Shown: positions 13,596-21,752 of the stretch, piece by piece
How the letters are laid out: each line of letters opens with the position of its first letter
Numbering within the stretch: the first letter of the stretch is position 1
IMG/VR virus record: IMGVR_UViG_3300045885_000100
Coordinates: 1 to 40,634 of that record
DNA from: a virus
DNA: 40,634 bases
Reading direction: 5' to 3' (one strand)
The notes under the pieces: model-generated
Told to the model about the DNA's origin: nothing
Seen by the model: the letters and a program-made list of their open reading frames with translations, nothing else
The model's database searches: none
Made by a program: the position numbers and the translations under genes

Positions 13596-14261
13596 TCAAG
13601 CCTCCGTGGCGGCGAGCTCGGCCGAGACGGTCGGGCCGACCGCGAGGTCCAGGGTGACGGACGGACTCACCTCGAGCAGGAACGAGAGCGACGGCGCGAT
13701 GCGCACCTCGATCGAGATGGTCAGGTCCGTGAGGGGTGGTGCGGGTTGCTCGAGCTGCGCGATCGAGGCGGTGACGACGACGACACCGGCGCCCGCCACC
13801 AGCACAAGCGATCCGGTCGTGAGCGCCGCCGGTGCCGCGGTAACGACGAGGGCCTGGTCGCCCGCCGGGAGCGTCAGCGCGCCGGCCTGGAGCGTCACCG
13901 CGGGTGCCGTGACGACGAGGCTCTGCGCGCCCGCCGCGAGGATCTGGGAGCCGTCCAGGCTCGCGTCCGGGGCCGTGATCGTCAGCGTGAGGCTTCCGGC
14001 CGCGAGCGTGAGCGTCCCGGGGCTCAGGGCGGCCGCCGGAGCCTCCAGCGTGACCATGCAGGCCGTGGCGGTGATCGTGACCGATCCCGCATCGACGGTC
14101 GGCGCCGGCGCCGTCAGCGTGAGCGCCTGATTGCCGGCGGCGAGCGTGGCCGTCCCCAGGACGAGCGTGGCCGTCGGGGCCTCGACGGTGACGGCCTGCG
14201 TGCCCGCGTCGAGGACGACCGGAGCCGCTGACAGCAGGAGCGGCTGGTAGAGCCAGGACAT
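13596..14261 (-). CDS. Repeat protein with seven 23-residue units
   Basis: 221 residues. Residues about 15-171 are seven units of 22-24 residues starting at 15, 39, 62, 85, 107, 130 and 153, with the pattern [TIV]-L-x-A-G-x-Q-x-L-x-V-T-A-P and then T-L-x-x-G. Charged residues are nearly absent; it is mostly Ala, Val, Thr, Leu and Gly. A non-repeat C-terminus follows (ISIEVRIAPSLSFLLEV). Each unit could form two strands of a beta-solenoid. It is probably a virion fibre or surface protein. No family recognised. Confidence 0.65.
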   Translation of the reverse strand: MSWLYQPLLLSAAPVVLDAGTQAVTVEAPTATLVLGTATLAAGNQALTLTAPAPTVDAGSVTITATACMVTLEAPAAALSPGTLTLAAGSLTLTITAPDASLDGSQILAAGAQSLVVTAPAVTLQAGALTLPAGDQALVVTAAPAALTTGSLVLVAGAGVVVVTASIAQLEQPAPPLTDLTISIEVRIAPSLSFLLEVSPSVTLDLAVGPTVSAELAATEA

Positions 14262-14265
14262 GGGC

Positions 14266-14281
14266 GCCTAGGTGCCTAGGT
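14266..14281. repeat. Tandem 8-mer GCCTAGGT at a gene junction
   Basis: GCCTAGGT occurs at 14266-14273 and again directly at 14274-14281. Each copy contains the palindrome CCTAGG. The second copy includes the TAG stop of the 111-residue gene. It could be a slippage duplication or a paired binding site. Confidence 0.6.
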
Positions 14282-14611
14282 CGCCTTGCGGAGCGACCAG
14301 TTGATCGTGCGGTTGGTGCCCGAGATCTTCCGGAGCGAGAACTCCCAGCCGTCGCCGAGGATGAATGCCGGGCTGATGAACGACTTGGCGTCGACCGTCA
14401 GGTAGCCGAGGACCTGGGAGAACTCGACGGCGTTGACCTTCTCGTAGAGCTTGACCTCGAACACGTCGCCGGCCGCGATGGACGTGTCGCCGCACCAGAG
14501 CTGCACCATCGCGTCATCGGTCTGCGAAGTCTTGGTGGTGCTGTCCGACGCCAGGAAGTATTCCGTGGTGGTGATCGACGCGCTATCGGTCTCCGTGAAG
14601 TCGAAGGCCAT
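14276..14611 (-). CDS. Hypothetical structural protein
   Basis: 111 residues; ATG 14611 has GGAGG upstream. Strand-rich sequence (MVQLWCGDTSIAAGDVFEV, SFISPAFILGDGWEFSL) ending NWSLRKAT. It resembles small phage tail or fibre accessory proteins in composition. No family recognised. Confidence 0.6.
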   Translation of the reverse strand: MAFDFTETDSASITTTEYFLASDSTTKTSQTDDAMVQLWCGDTSIAAGDVFEVKLYEKVNAVEFSQVLGYLTVDAKSFISPAFILGDGWEFSLRKISGTNRTINWSLRKAT

Positions 14612-14620
14612 CGGTCCTCC

Positions 14621-15472
14621 TTACCCTCCGATCCCGATCGCGACCGCGTCGTATCCGCTATCCGGCGCGTTCTCGCAGCGGCCGCGCACCCACATCTCCG
14701 TCCCGGCCGGGATCTCGTGGTAGCCCTCATGCCAGACGAGCTGCGAGTCCATCATGTCCCCGATCTGCTCCGTCGCCGTCCCGGCGTGCCCGCGCCGCAG
14801 GAGCACGCGCTGGCTGCCTGATCCCCCAGCGCCGAGTTCGATCCAGCACCGCTCGGCCGTGATCGTGCCGCCGGTGATCTGATAGGCGAGCTGCCAGTAC
14901 CAGAGGAACTTGGCTGTGGTCCCCAGGCTCACCCAGGTCCCATCGCTGACGTTCCCCGGCGTGAAGCTGACGCCGCTGGAATTGGTGATGGTCCCCAGCG
15001 TCTCCGAGACCGTGCCCACCGGGAGTGTATGGCGACGGCCGAGCTGGCCGTAGCCCTTGAGGCAGACGTTCACGGTTCCGGCCGTCGCGTTCGCGCCCTG
15101 GATGCGGACGCCGACCGTGGCCCCGGCCGGGACGAAGTACGGGAAGAAAAAGCGGTGCGCGCCGCCAGCCGTCAGCGAGCCGGACGCCCCGCAGACGATG
15201 TTACTGATTTCGGCCGTGAAGGACGTGCCACCGGCTCGGTCGATGCCGATGTCGAGCAGGTGCGGTTTGCTCGCCGTCGTCGCGCCCCCGTCAGAGACAC
15301 GCAGGTAGATCCCCGCAAGGTCCTGCGTCGGGGAGAGCAGCGCGGCCGAGTAGCTCCCCTCGGCGTTGGACGCTCCAGGCGTGACGGCCGTGCCTGGCGT
15401 AGCCGACGGGTTCGCGCCCCAGTTGTCGATCTGGTAGAGCGCCTCGGCCGAGGGGGTATAGAGCGGCGCCAC
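14621..15472 (-). CDS. Hypothetical beta-rich structural protein
   Basis: 283 residues from GTG 15472, three bases after the upstream stop. Gly, Thr, Ala and Ser rich with many predicted strands (RFFFPYFVPAGATVGVRI, KFLWYWQLAYQITGG, RCWIELGAGGSGSQ). The composition suits a beta-sandwich or jelly-roll virion protein. No catalytic motif is visible. Confidence 0.6.
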   Translation of the reverse strand: MAPLYTPSAEALYQIDNWGANPSATPGTAVTPGASNAEGSYSAALLSPTQDLAGIYLRVSDGGATTASKPHLLDIGIDRAGGTSFTAEISNIVCGASGSLTAGGAHRFFFPYFVPAGATVGVRIQGANATAGTVNVCLKGYGQLGRRHTLPVGTVSETLGTITNSSGVSFTPGNVSDGTWVSLGTTAKFLWYWQLAYQITGGTITAERCWIELGAGGSGSQRVLLRRGHAGTATEQIGDMMDSQLVWHEGYHEIPAGTEMWVRGRCENAPDSGYDAVAIGIGG

Positions 15473-15475
15473 GGT

Positions 15476-15925
15476 CTACGCGCTCGCGAGCTTCAGCACG
15501 CCGCCGTTCGCCGGCGTCGCCCACTGCACGGTGATCGGGCTGCCGTTGGTCGGCGTGTCGGCGAGGTCGTAGAACGCGATGAGCGGCGCGGTGGTGTCCG
15601 TCCCGGTGTGCCGAAAGAGGACCGCGCCGCCGATCGTCTCGCCCGTGGCAAGAGCGCCGAACGGCACGTCGTCGGCGTCCAGATACGCGACGTCGTTCGT
15701 GTCGTCGCGGGTGACGGCTTCGCTCGCGAGCGCCTGGCGCGCGTAGCCGCCGACGGTGAGCTCGTGGCTCGCGGGGTCGTTCGCCGAGCCGTCGTCGACC
15801 GTCAGGTGATCCTTGTTGAAGGTGTAGCTGCTCTTGACGAGCAGGAGGCGCAGGTCGCTCGCGTCGAGATCCGTCGTCGCCTTCGCGAGCTCCTCGAGGC
15901 CCTTGTTGTACACGCCGTTCGCCAT
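15476..15925 (-). CDS. Conserved phage structural protein
   Basis: 149 residues; ATG 15925 has a G-rich ribosome site. The start MANGVYNKGLEELAKATTDL and the segment VKSSYTFNKDHLTVDDGSA match a type of protein seen repeatedly beside phage tail fibre genes. The end (ITVQWATPANGGVLKL) is strand rich. Probably a virion or fibre-associated protein; the exact role is unknown. Confidence 0.6.
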   Translation of the reverse strand: MANGVYNKGLEELAKATTDLDASDLRLLLVKSSYTFNKDHLTVDDGSANDPASHELTVGGYARQALASEAVTRDDTNDVAYLDADDVPFGALATGETIGGAVLFRHTGTDTTAPLIAFYDLADTPTNGSPITVQWATPANGGVLKLASA

Positions 15926-15936
15926 GTCAGCCCCCC

Positions 15937-16122
15937 CTACTGCACGTTGATCTTGAGCTGGAAGTCCTTCGCGTCGCCGCAGTTCATGTTGATCGAGTAC
16001 GGCCCGACGTTGCCGGTGCCCTTGCCCTTGCAGTCGATGGTCGTGGGCTTGCCGTCGCCGATGACTCCGGACGCGGCGCAGCCGGCGAGCAGGACAGCCA
16101 GGCCGATGACGATCGCGCGCAT
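15937..16122 (-). CDS. Small lipoprotein (possible outer spanin)
   Basis: 61 residues; ATG 16122 has GGGGAG upstream. A lipoprotein signal ends LLAGCAAS with the lipid Cys at residue 15, leaving a mature chain of about 46 residues with two more cysteines. Small lipoproteins in late gene clusters can be outer spanins (Rz1), but this one is not proline rich. It lies next to several small membrane proteins, so a lysis role is possible. Confidence 0.65.
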   Translation of the reverse strand: MRAIVIGLAVLLAGCAASGVIGDGKPTTIDCKGKGTGNVGPYSINMNCGDAKDFQLKINVQ

Positions 16123-16133
16123 GTCTCCCCCTC

Positions 16134-16220
16134 TCAACACAGCGGCCCCCGGAGGCCCCAGAGCAGCAGACAGCCGATCACGATGCCCGCCAGCAGCCAG
16201 AGCTTTTCATCGGCGGTCAC
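16134..16220 (-). CDS. 28-residue membrane peptide
   Basis: GTG 16220 overlaps the upstream stop as GTGA. The peptide MTADEKLWLLAGIVIGCLLL and eight more residues form one membrane helix. It is followed by the ribosome site of the lipoprotein gene. It may be a lysis-cassette peptide or a small antiholin-like protein. Short but well placed. Confidence 0.5.
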   Translation of the reverse strand: MTADEKLWLLAGIVIGCLLLWGLRGPLC

Positions 16221-16759
16221 GGCACCACGGTGATCTCGACGCTCGGGAACGCGGTCCTCACTTCCGGCTGGAGCGGGTTCTTGTAGAACAGCACCGCGAC
16301 CTCGTACCGATACTTCCCGGGCGGCAGGTCCTTCGGGATCTGCGTCGCGAAGTTCCTGCGCGCACAGCCCTCCGTCCGCGTCGGCGGGTACGTCAGCGGG
16401 AGCTGGTAGACCGTGCCCGAGTCGATCCCGATGAAGGCGCGCGTGATGGGCCCGGACGTCTTGTAGAGAAAGCAGTCGTTTCTGAGCGTCCACATCACGT
16501 CGCCGGCCTTGAACGTGGTCTGGGGCTTCGGCTGCCACGTCGCATCCACGGCGTGAGCGCGGACATCCGGCGCGATCCCCCCGGCGCCGCCGTTCGTGAC
16601 CGGCTTCTCCATCGCCACGATCTGCGGGTTGGGCTGCATGTAGACCCAGTACCCCGCGTACCCGGTGCCGGTGCCGACCGCGCCGAAGGTGGCGAGGCCG
16701 ATCCCGGCGGCGATCGGTTGGGCGCGCATCATGGCCCAGAGGGCGGCGAGCACGTTCAT
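16217..16759 (-). CDS. Membrane-anchored protein with exported beta domain
   Basis: 180 residues from ATG 16759 (ATGA overlap with the upstream gene). A hydrophobic segment at residues about 15-40 (IAAGIGLATFGAVGTGTGYA) anchors it. The remainder is strand rich with three Cys, including NDCFLYK and CARRNF, and ends PSVEITVV, like an Ig-type domain outside the cytoplasm. No lysozyme or amidase motif is seen. It could be an envelope lysis accessory or a conversion protein. Confidence 0.6.
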   Translation of the reverse strand: MNVLAALWAMMRAQPIAAGIGLATFGAVGTGTGYAGYWVYMQPNPQIVAMEKPVTNGGAGGIAPDVRAHAVDATWQPKPQTTFKAGDVMWTLRNDCFLYKTSGPITRAFIGIDSGTVYQLPLTYPPTRTEGCARRNFATQIPKDLPPGKYRYEVAVLFYKNPLQPEVRTAFPSVEITVVP

Positions 16760-17094
16760 CGGATCAGACTCCTCGGCTGGATGGTGTAGGGCTGCGGCAG
16801 CGTCGGCTTGTTCACCTGGGTGCCGATGAAGGACGCCACGACGGCCGCGAAGAAGGCGGTCAGGACGATCCCGCACGCCCCGAGCACGATCCCGCGCACG
16901 AGGGCGTACTTGCCGTCGATCTCCTTGAACCGGCCGTTCACGGTGACGGCCACGAAGTCCTTGAGCTCTCGGGTCTGGTCGGTGATCGCCAGCTCCAGGC
17001 GGGAGAGCTGCTTCTCGAACATCTCCAGGCGCTCCTCGACGCGGGCGACCCGCTCGAGCGAGGCCACGATGAAGTCGCTGTCTCTCTCCGGCAC
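16756..17094 (-). CDS. Coiled-coil plus membrane-span protein, holin-like
   Basis: 112 residues from GTG 17094. Residues 10-60 are a charged coiled coil (ERLEMFEKQLSRLELAI) and 66-92 a hydrophobic span (IVLGACGIVLTAFFAAVV). This coil-then-span layout is that of XhlA-like hemolysin/holin accessory proteins of phages. It begins a run of membrane-associated late genes, so it is a candidate for the lysis module. Confidence 0.6.
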   Translation of the reverse strand: MPERDSDFIVASLERVARVEERLEMFEKQLSRLELAITDQTRELKDFVAVTVNGRFKEIDGKYALVRGIVLGACGIVLTAFFAAVVASFIGTQVNKPTLPQPYTIQPRSLIR

Positions 17095-17124
17095 GTCATG
17101 GCACCGCCTGGACCTTCACCCGGG

Positions 17125-17490
17125 TCATTCCTCGATGCCCAGCAGGTCGGCCACGCGCGCGGCTTCCGGAGCCGAGAGCAGACGGCGCCACGACTGACGG
17201 GCGTGCTCGTCCGCGGGGCCGTCGATCAGCACCTCGCGCACGACGCGCCGGAGCAGGCCGAGGTCCTCCTCGCGCAGCTCGAGCTCGGCCCCGCCCTGAC
17301 GCAGCCGGCGGGCCGATGGCGCCCCCTCGCGCCGGATCTCCTCGGAGATGGACTCGAAGGCGTCGATGACGCGGTTGGCCGCACGGATCTGCATCATGCC
17401 GCGCAGCGCGGTCTCGCCCGCCATGAAGGCGCCCCAGATGTGCGCGAAGGTGATCGCGTCCTGATCGGTCGGTCCAAACTTGAGCGTCAC
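17125..17490 (-). CDS. Helical hypothetical late protein
   Basis: 121 residues from GTG 17490; GGAGG lies four to five bases upstream and overlaps the fibre stop region. Helical throughout: FAHIWGAFMAGETALRGMM, then ESISEEIRREGAPSARRL, then acidic helices to the end (ARVADLLGIEE). It follows the large fibre gene, where chaperones of tail fibres are often found; a chaperone role is only inferred. Confidence 0.6.
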   Translation of the reverse strand: MTLKFGPTDQDAITFAHIWGAFMAGETALRGMMQIRAANRVIDAFESISEEIRREGAPSARRLRQGGAELELREEDLGLLRRVVREVLIDGPADEHARQSWRRLLSAPEAARVADLLGIEE

Positions 17491-17498
17491 GGGGCCTC

Positions 17499-20400
17499 CT
17501 ATGACGTCGCCGGGATGCAGAGGTAGTAGTGAATGGCGATGCGGACGCGGCCTGTTGCCGCGCCCGGCGTGGTACTCGGCGTGATCCGGATGTTCGTCAC
17601 CGCGGCGAAGTACAGGGGCCCCGCCTTGGTCCCCGGCGAGCTCGTGCCGAGCGTGGTGGACAGGTCGTCGACGAACTGGTTCGGCGTGCCCGAGGTGCCC
17701 ACGTCGTAGGTCGTGGCCGTCGGGATGGCGACCTGGGTGTAGGCGCTGACCGCGAGCACGATAGCGTTCGCGGGGATCTGGATGGTGCTGTCGCTGGTCG
17801 CGGCCGCCGCGATCGTCACCAGCTCGGTGAGCGTGCGGATCTCGAGCGCCTGGCCCTGCGCCCCGTTCGTCGACAGCCGGATCGGATAGTTGCCGTCCTG
17901 CTGGATCGTGAGGCCAATGCTGTCCGTTGCCCCCGCCTTGATGGCCTTGTTCGTGAGGGTGAACGCGCCGTCGGCGGTGCGGATGGCCTGGAACGCGGGG
18001 TTCGTGCTGGCGCCGTCCCACATCTGCGCCTCGAACCCAGCGCGTGCGCTCGGCGAGGCCGCGTTGTAGGCGTTGTCGATGCGGACGAACGAGTCCGCGT
18101 TCTGGCTCTTGAGGACGTGCACGGTCGCGCTGGCGTCGCCGCTGGTGCCGAGCGCCAGGTAGCCGTTGCTGCCCATGATCCGCGCCCGCTCCGTGCGCGT
18201 GGCCGCCGTGATCGTCGACAGGACGATGTCGCCGTCCTCGGCTCCGGCGGTGTTCGTCCGGATGCGCGCGGCAATGTAAGCGTATTCCTGTTTGGCCGTG
18301 AGCCCGCCCGAGTCCGCCAGACGTAGCGAGATGCCGGCCTGGTGCCCCGCCGTGTTATCGAGCCGCGTGACGTTCAGAACGCCGAAGGTGGTGCCGCTCG
18401 TGGAGTCGGCCTCGAAGTCCGCCGCGACGGCCGTGCTGCCCACGTAGAAGCTGCTCGAGCTGAAGGTCTTGGGCGTCAGGTTGCCGCTCGACGGCCCGAT
18501 CCCCAGCCGGCCGAGCACCCACGAGGCCCCGCCACCCGAGAGCCGTGACTGCTCGACGGCCGAGGCGTCGAACACGGAGACCACGCCGACATCCGAGCCC
18601 GAGCTGCCGAGCTCGACGAGCGGCGTCTGCGCGGTGAACTGGACGACGCGCAGGCCGTGCGCGGCCGCCGACACGGCCTTGATAGTCATGGCCGCCGCCG
18701 TGCCCGCCGCGTCGTCCGTCGCCGTGTTCACGAGGAACCGGCCAGGCGCCGTGATCCTGGCGGCCTCCGTCCGGCTCCCGGCGTTGGTGACCGCGAACAC
18801 GAGGTCGCCATCCTCGCTCAGGGCCGTGGCCGTCCGCAGCCGTGCGCCGATGAACGCGAGCTCCTTGATGGCTGGCGTGCTGTTGTTCATCCGGAAGGCC
18901 ACGCCGACGTAGCGGCCGGCGGTGTTGTCGTTCCGGTCGACGCGCAGCGGATCGACGATGGAGGTGGCGGCCTCCGCGCTCGAGATGATCGCCGCGTTGA
19001 CGCCCGTGGAGTGCGCGTGCAGGGCGGCCAGCGGGGCCGTGATGCCAGCGCCGAGGAAGCCCTGCGTCCCGCCCGCGGCGGTCACGAACGACACGCGCTC
19101 GGTCAGGCCGTGATCGAGCAGCGCGAGCCGTCCAGCGGCCGGCACACCGATCGCCGCGAACCCCGAGCCGCCCGTCTCCTCGAACTTGATCTCACACGTT
19201 GCCCCGGCCGCGCCCTTGATGTGGACGGCGTGCGTGGGATCGGTCGGCGCCTGCACGCCCGTCCCGAACCCGAGGCCCAGACCAGCGTTCGTCACGCTGG
19301 CGCGGATTCGGCGCGTGGTGCTTGCGTCGGTCAGGCCGATCAGGTAGTCCCCAGCGACCGAGCCTGCCGTGGCCGTCCGCAGTCGAGCCGCCGAGTATGC
19401 GACCTCGACGCGAGCGGGCGAGCCGGCGTCATCCTGAAGAACCCACTGAATCCCGGCGCTGCGGCCTACCGTGTTCGTGAGGCGCGAGATCCGCAGGACC
19501 GCGAGCGCAGACGTAGCGGCCTCGTCCGTCTCGATGGTCATCGCGCGGCCGCTTGAGAGAACGCCCGCCGTGCTGTTCTTCACATAGAGCACGTCCAAGC
19601 CGCTGGGTGTCGGGCTGGAGCCGAGGCCGATCCCTACGACGTGGTTCCCCCCCGTGCTGCCGGCGTAGATCGCGGCCCCGCCGATGCCCGCGAAGATCCG
19701 CGTGGCGAACCAGCCCGCCGTGTCGCCCACGTCGAGGAAGTCGTTGCCGCCAGAGTTGGTGAGCTTCGCGATGTTCCGCTGCGCGACGCCGCCGAGCAGC
19801 GTCTGCGTCTTGACCTGATCGAACACGGCGGTGCCGATGGTCTGCGTCGTGGTGCCGTCGGCCTCGACGGCGAACACCACGGCCCCGTCCTCGTCGAGCA
19901 CCTCGAACACGTTGGCCGTCTGGCCCGTCGCCGCCCGGATCGACAGGCCGCGACGATCAGCGGACAGCGTCTGGATGTACTCCGTGTAGCCAGCGAAGAT
20001 CCGATGGCCCGCGAGGTAGCTGTCGAGCTGGCGCACCGCGCGCGTGTAGATGTCGCGGATGTCGACATCGCCGGGCGAGAGCTCGGGCAGGCCGAGCTCC
20101 GTGGTGAAGTCCACCGCCACGAGGTACGGGAACGGGCTGCCCAGCGCTTTCAGTCCCGTGTAGGCGCCCGAGAGCGTGAAGTGCGTGTCATCGACCACGG
20201 CCGCGATCGGGAAGAACACCGCCTCGCCCTGGAACTTAAAGACGTGACGGCCGGCCCACGCCCCGGTGATCCCGCCGTTGGTCAGCTCCACGTTCGCCGT
20301 CGGGTAACGGTTGGTGACGGGTTCCTGCTGACCCAGCCCCGTGTCCGCGACGTTGTAGCTGAAGCCATCCGTGGTGGTGTTGTCGGTGATGGTGCCCACG

Positions 20401-20693
20401 AGGAACTTCGGGCCGGTGGGGTCGCCCACCTTACTGGCGTAGATCCGGCGCCGCGTGCAGTCCGCCGGACCTAGCGGGATGTCGTCGAGGGTGATCTCCT
20501 TGGCGCTCGTCGCGACGGTGACCAGCACCTCGGCCCCGCACAGCGTCTCGCCGCCGGACGAATGGACGAACGTGACGGCGACCTCATGGTCACCCACGTC
20601 CACGTTGCCCGCGCCCGCCTCTGATGATGTGGGCGCCGTGTTCGGAGGTGCCAGCGCCGAGACCTTCGCATTGCCCTCGAAGTATTGGCTCAC
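17499..20693 (-). CDS. Large tail fibre with three homologous modules
   Basis: 1064 residues from GTG 20693 (GTGA overlap with the lyase-like gene). The N-terminus (30-130) has a fibronectin-like pattern found in phage fibres: VDVGDHEVAVTFVHSSGGET, IPLGPADCTRRRIYAS, LVGTITDNTT. Three related modules occur at about 397-471, 581-655 and 771-848, sharing [LV]-x-N-T-x-G-x-x-x-G, A-A-R-[LI]-R-T, G-D-x-x and R-x-x-A-[RS]. The C-terminal 110 residues are strand rich. It probably forms a trimeric receptor-binding fibre. No endosialidase-type chaperone cut site is obvious. Confidence 0.8.
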   Translation of the reverse strand: MSQYFEGNAKVSALAPPNTAPTSSEAGAGNVDVGDHEVAVTFVHSSGGETLCGAEVLVTVATSAKEITLDDIPLGPADCTRRRIYASKVGDPTGPKFLVGTITDNTTTDGFSYNVADTGLGQQEPVTNRYPTANVELTNGGITGAWAGRHVFKFQGEAVFFPIAAVVDDTHFTLSGAYTGLKALGSPFPYLVAVDFTTELGLPELSPGDVDIRDIYTRAVRQLDSYLAGHRIFAGYTEYIQTLSADRRGLSIRAATGQTANVFEVLDEDGAVVFAVEADGTTTQTIGTAVFDQVKTQTLLGGVAQRNIAKLTNSGGNDFLDVGDTAGWFATRIFAGIGGAAIYAGSTGGNHVVGIGLGSSPTPSGLDVLYVKNSTAGVLSSGRAMTIETDEAATSALAVLRISRLTNTVGRSAGIQWVLQDDAGSPARVEVAYSAARLRTATAGSVAGDYLIGLTDASTTRRIRASVTNAGLGLGFGTGVQAPTDPTHAVHIKGAAGATCEIKFEETGGSGFAAIGVPAAGRLALLDHGLTERVSFVTAAGGTQGFLGAGITAPLAALHAHSTGVNAAIISSAEAATSIVDPLRVDRNDNTAGRYVGVAFRMNNSTPAIKELAFIGARLRTATALSEDGDLVFAVTNAGSRTEAARITAPGRFLVNTATDDAAGTAAAMTIKAVSAAAHGLRVVQFTAQTPLVELGSSGSDVGVVSVFDASAVEQSRLSGGGASWVLGRLGIGPSSGNLTPKTFSSSSFYVGSTAVAADFEADSTSGTTFGVLNVTRLDNTAGHQAGISLRLADSGGLTAKQEYAYIAARIRTNTAGAEDGDIVLSTITAATRTERARIMGSNGYLALGTSGDASATVHVLKSQNADSFVRIDNAYNAASPSARAGFEAQMWDGASTNPAFQAIRTADGAFTLTNKAIKAGATDSIGLTIQQDGNYPIRLSTNGAQGQALEIRTLTELVTIAAAATSDSTIQIPANAIVLAVSAYTQVAIPTATTYDVGTSGTPNQFVDDLSTTLGTSSPGTKAGPLYFAAVTNIRITPSTTPGAATGRVRIAIHYYLCIPATS
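18150..19505 (-). repeat. Three divergent copies of a 75-residue fibre module
   Basis: The copies lie at about 19281-19505, 18729-18953 and 18150-18383. Key positions shared are NT-x-G-x-x-x-G-[IV], [EV]-x-A-[YF]-x-[AG]-A-R-[LI]-R-T, GD followed by hydrophobics, and [TS]-R-x-x-[AR]-[RA]. Protein similarity is clear but the DNA has diverged, so the duplications are old. Confidence 0.7.
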
Positions 20694-21751
20694 GCGGTCC
20701 TCCGAAACAATTCGCTCACGATCTCGTTGACGAGCTGCTGGTCGGTCGCGTCGAGGCCCGCTGGGTTGTTCCGGGTCGGGAACCGTGGCCCCACGAACGC
20801 GATGATGTAGCGGATGAGCTCGGCAGGGTCATCGTCCTCACTGATGGCCGGGACGCCCGTGCCCTGCGGCGATCCATCGTTCCCGCTCGCGTCCACGTCC
20901 CAGTTGGCAAGGTTGAAGTTGCCGTCAGCGTAGACGTGCGTGCGCTTGTCGGCGGGGAGCGGGAAGCCATCGTTCGGCTCTGCGATCAGCGTCTGGTAGT
21001 CATCGCCTGAGTCCGTCGCATAGCCATAGTTCTTCACGAAGTTGGCCCGTGCGCCCTTCTGGAAGTAGGTGCCAACGCCCTTCTTCCAGCCCCACACCAC
21101 GTTGTTCCTGTAGTCGAGCGTGAGCTCGCCAGCCGGGACGGCGCCGCCCGCATCGTCTTCCTTGACCTGCGGGTTGCGCGAGAGCGAGCCGTGAAACAAG
21201 TTGTGGTGCAGCGTGACGTTCCTGACGTGGTACGCAATCAGGCTGTTCTTCACGAGCTGGCCCTTGCCGAAGATCGACCAGCAGACCGTGATGTCGTGCG
21301 AGCTCGTCGCCGGCACGAGCGCGTTGCCGCTGATGTCGAGGTTGCCGTCGGCGCTGTTGAACGCCGAGCAGTTGGCGATGACGACATCGTGCACGCCGTC
21401 GAAAAGCTGGAACCCGTCGATGGTGGAATTGCGAATCCGCAGGCCCCGGATGATCCAGTCGTGGCAGGCGTGCGTGACATCGCCGCGCAGGCTGATCTCC
21501 CTGTTCCAGAGCGTGATCCCTGGCGCGGGCGCGGTGTGTCCATTGATCGTGACGTTGGCCCCGAACCCGAACAGGTGGTCCTCGAGGAAGATGTCGCCCG
21601 CCACGTCGAACACGATCTGGCGGTTGCCCGCGCTCATCGCCTCGCGCAGCGATCCGGCGCCCGAGTCGTTGAGGTTCTCGACGTGCACGACGGCCTGGCC
21701 GTCGCCGCCCGCCGTCGCCTGCCCGTAGCCCTCGAACAGGAACTGGCCCAC
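20690..21751 (-). CDS. Pectate-lyase-like (PL1-type) beta-helix depolymerase
   Basis: 353 residues from GTG 21751, one base after the upstream stop. The chain matches the right-handed beta-helix of polysaccharide lyase family 1: NLNDSGAGSLREAM, IVFDVAGDIFLED, NVTINGHTAPAPGITL, IIRGLRIRNS, DITVCWSIFG, VTLHHNLFHGSLSRNPQV and LDYRNNVVWGW. The Arg in SRNPQV corresponds by pattern to the catalytic Arg of the family, and DGNLDIS may bind calcium. PL1 enzymes cleave uronic-acid polymers by beta-elimination. Lying between tip and fibre genes, it is probably a virion depolymerase acting on host capsule or slime. There is no signal peptide, as expected for a virion protein. Confidence 0.8.
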   Translation of the reverse strand: MGQFLFEGYGQATAGGDGQAVVHVENLNDSGAGSLREAMSAGNRQIVFDVAGDIFLEDHLFGFGANVTINGHTAPAPGITLWNREISLRGDVTHACHDWIIRGLRIRNSTIDGFQLFDGVHDVVIANCSAFNSADGNLDISGNALVPATSSHDITVCWSIFGKGQLVKNSLIAYHVRNVTLHHNLFHGSLSRNPQVKEDDAGGAVPAGELTLDYRNNVVWGWKKGVGTYFQKGARANFVKNYGYATDSGDDYQTLIAEPNDGFPLPADKRTHVYADGNFNLANWDVDASGNDGSPQGTGVPAISEDDDPAELIRYIIAFVGPRFPTRNNPAGLDATDQQLVNEIVSELFRRTA

Positions 21752-21752
21752 G

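Noticed and set aside
17499-20693. Diversity-generating retroelement target in the fibre
   Set aside because: No reverse transcriptase gene or template repeat is visible anywhere in the window.
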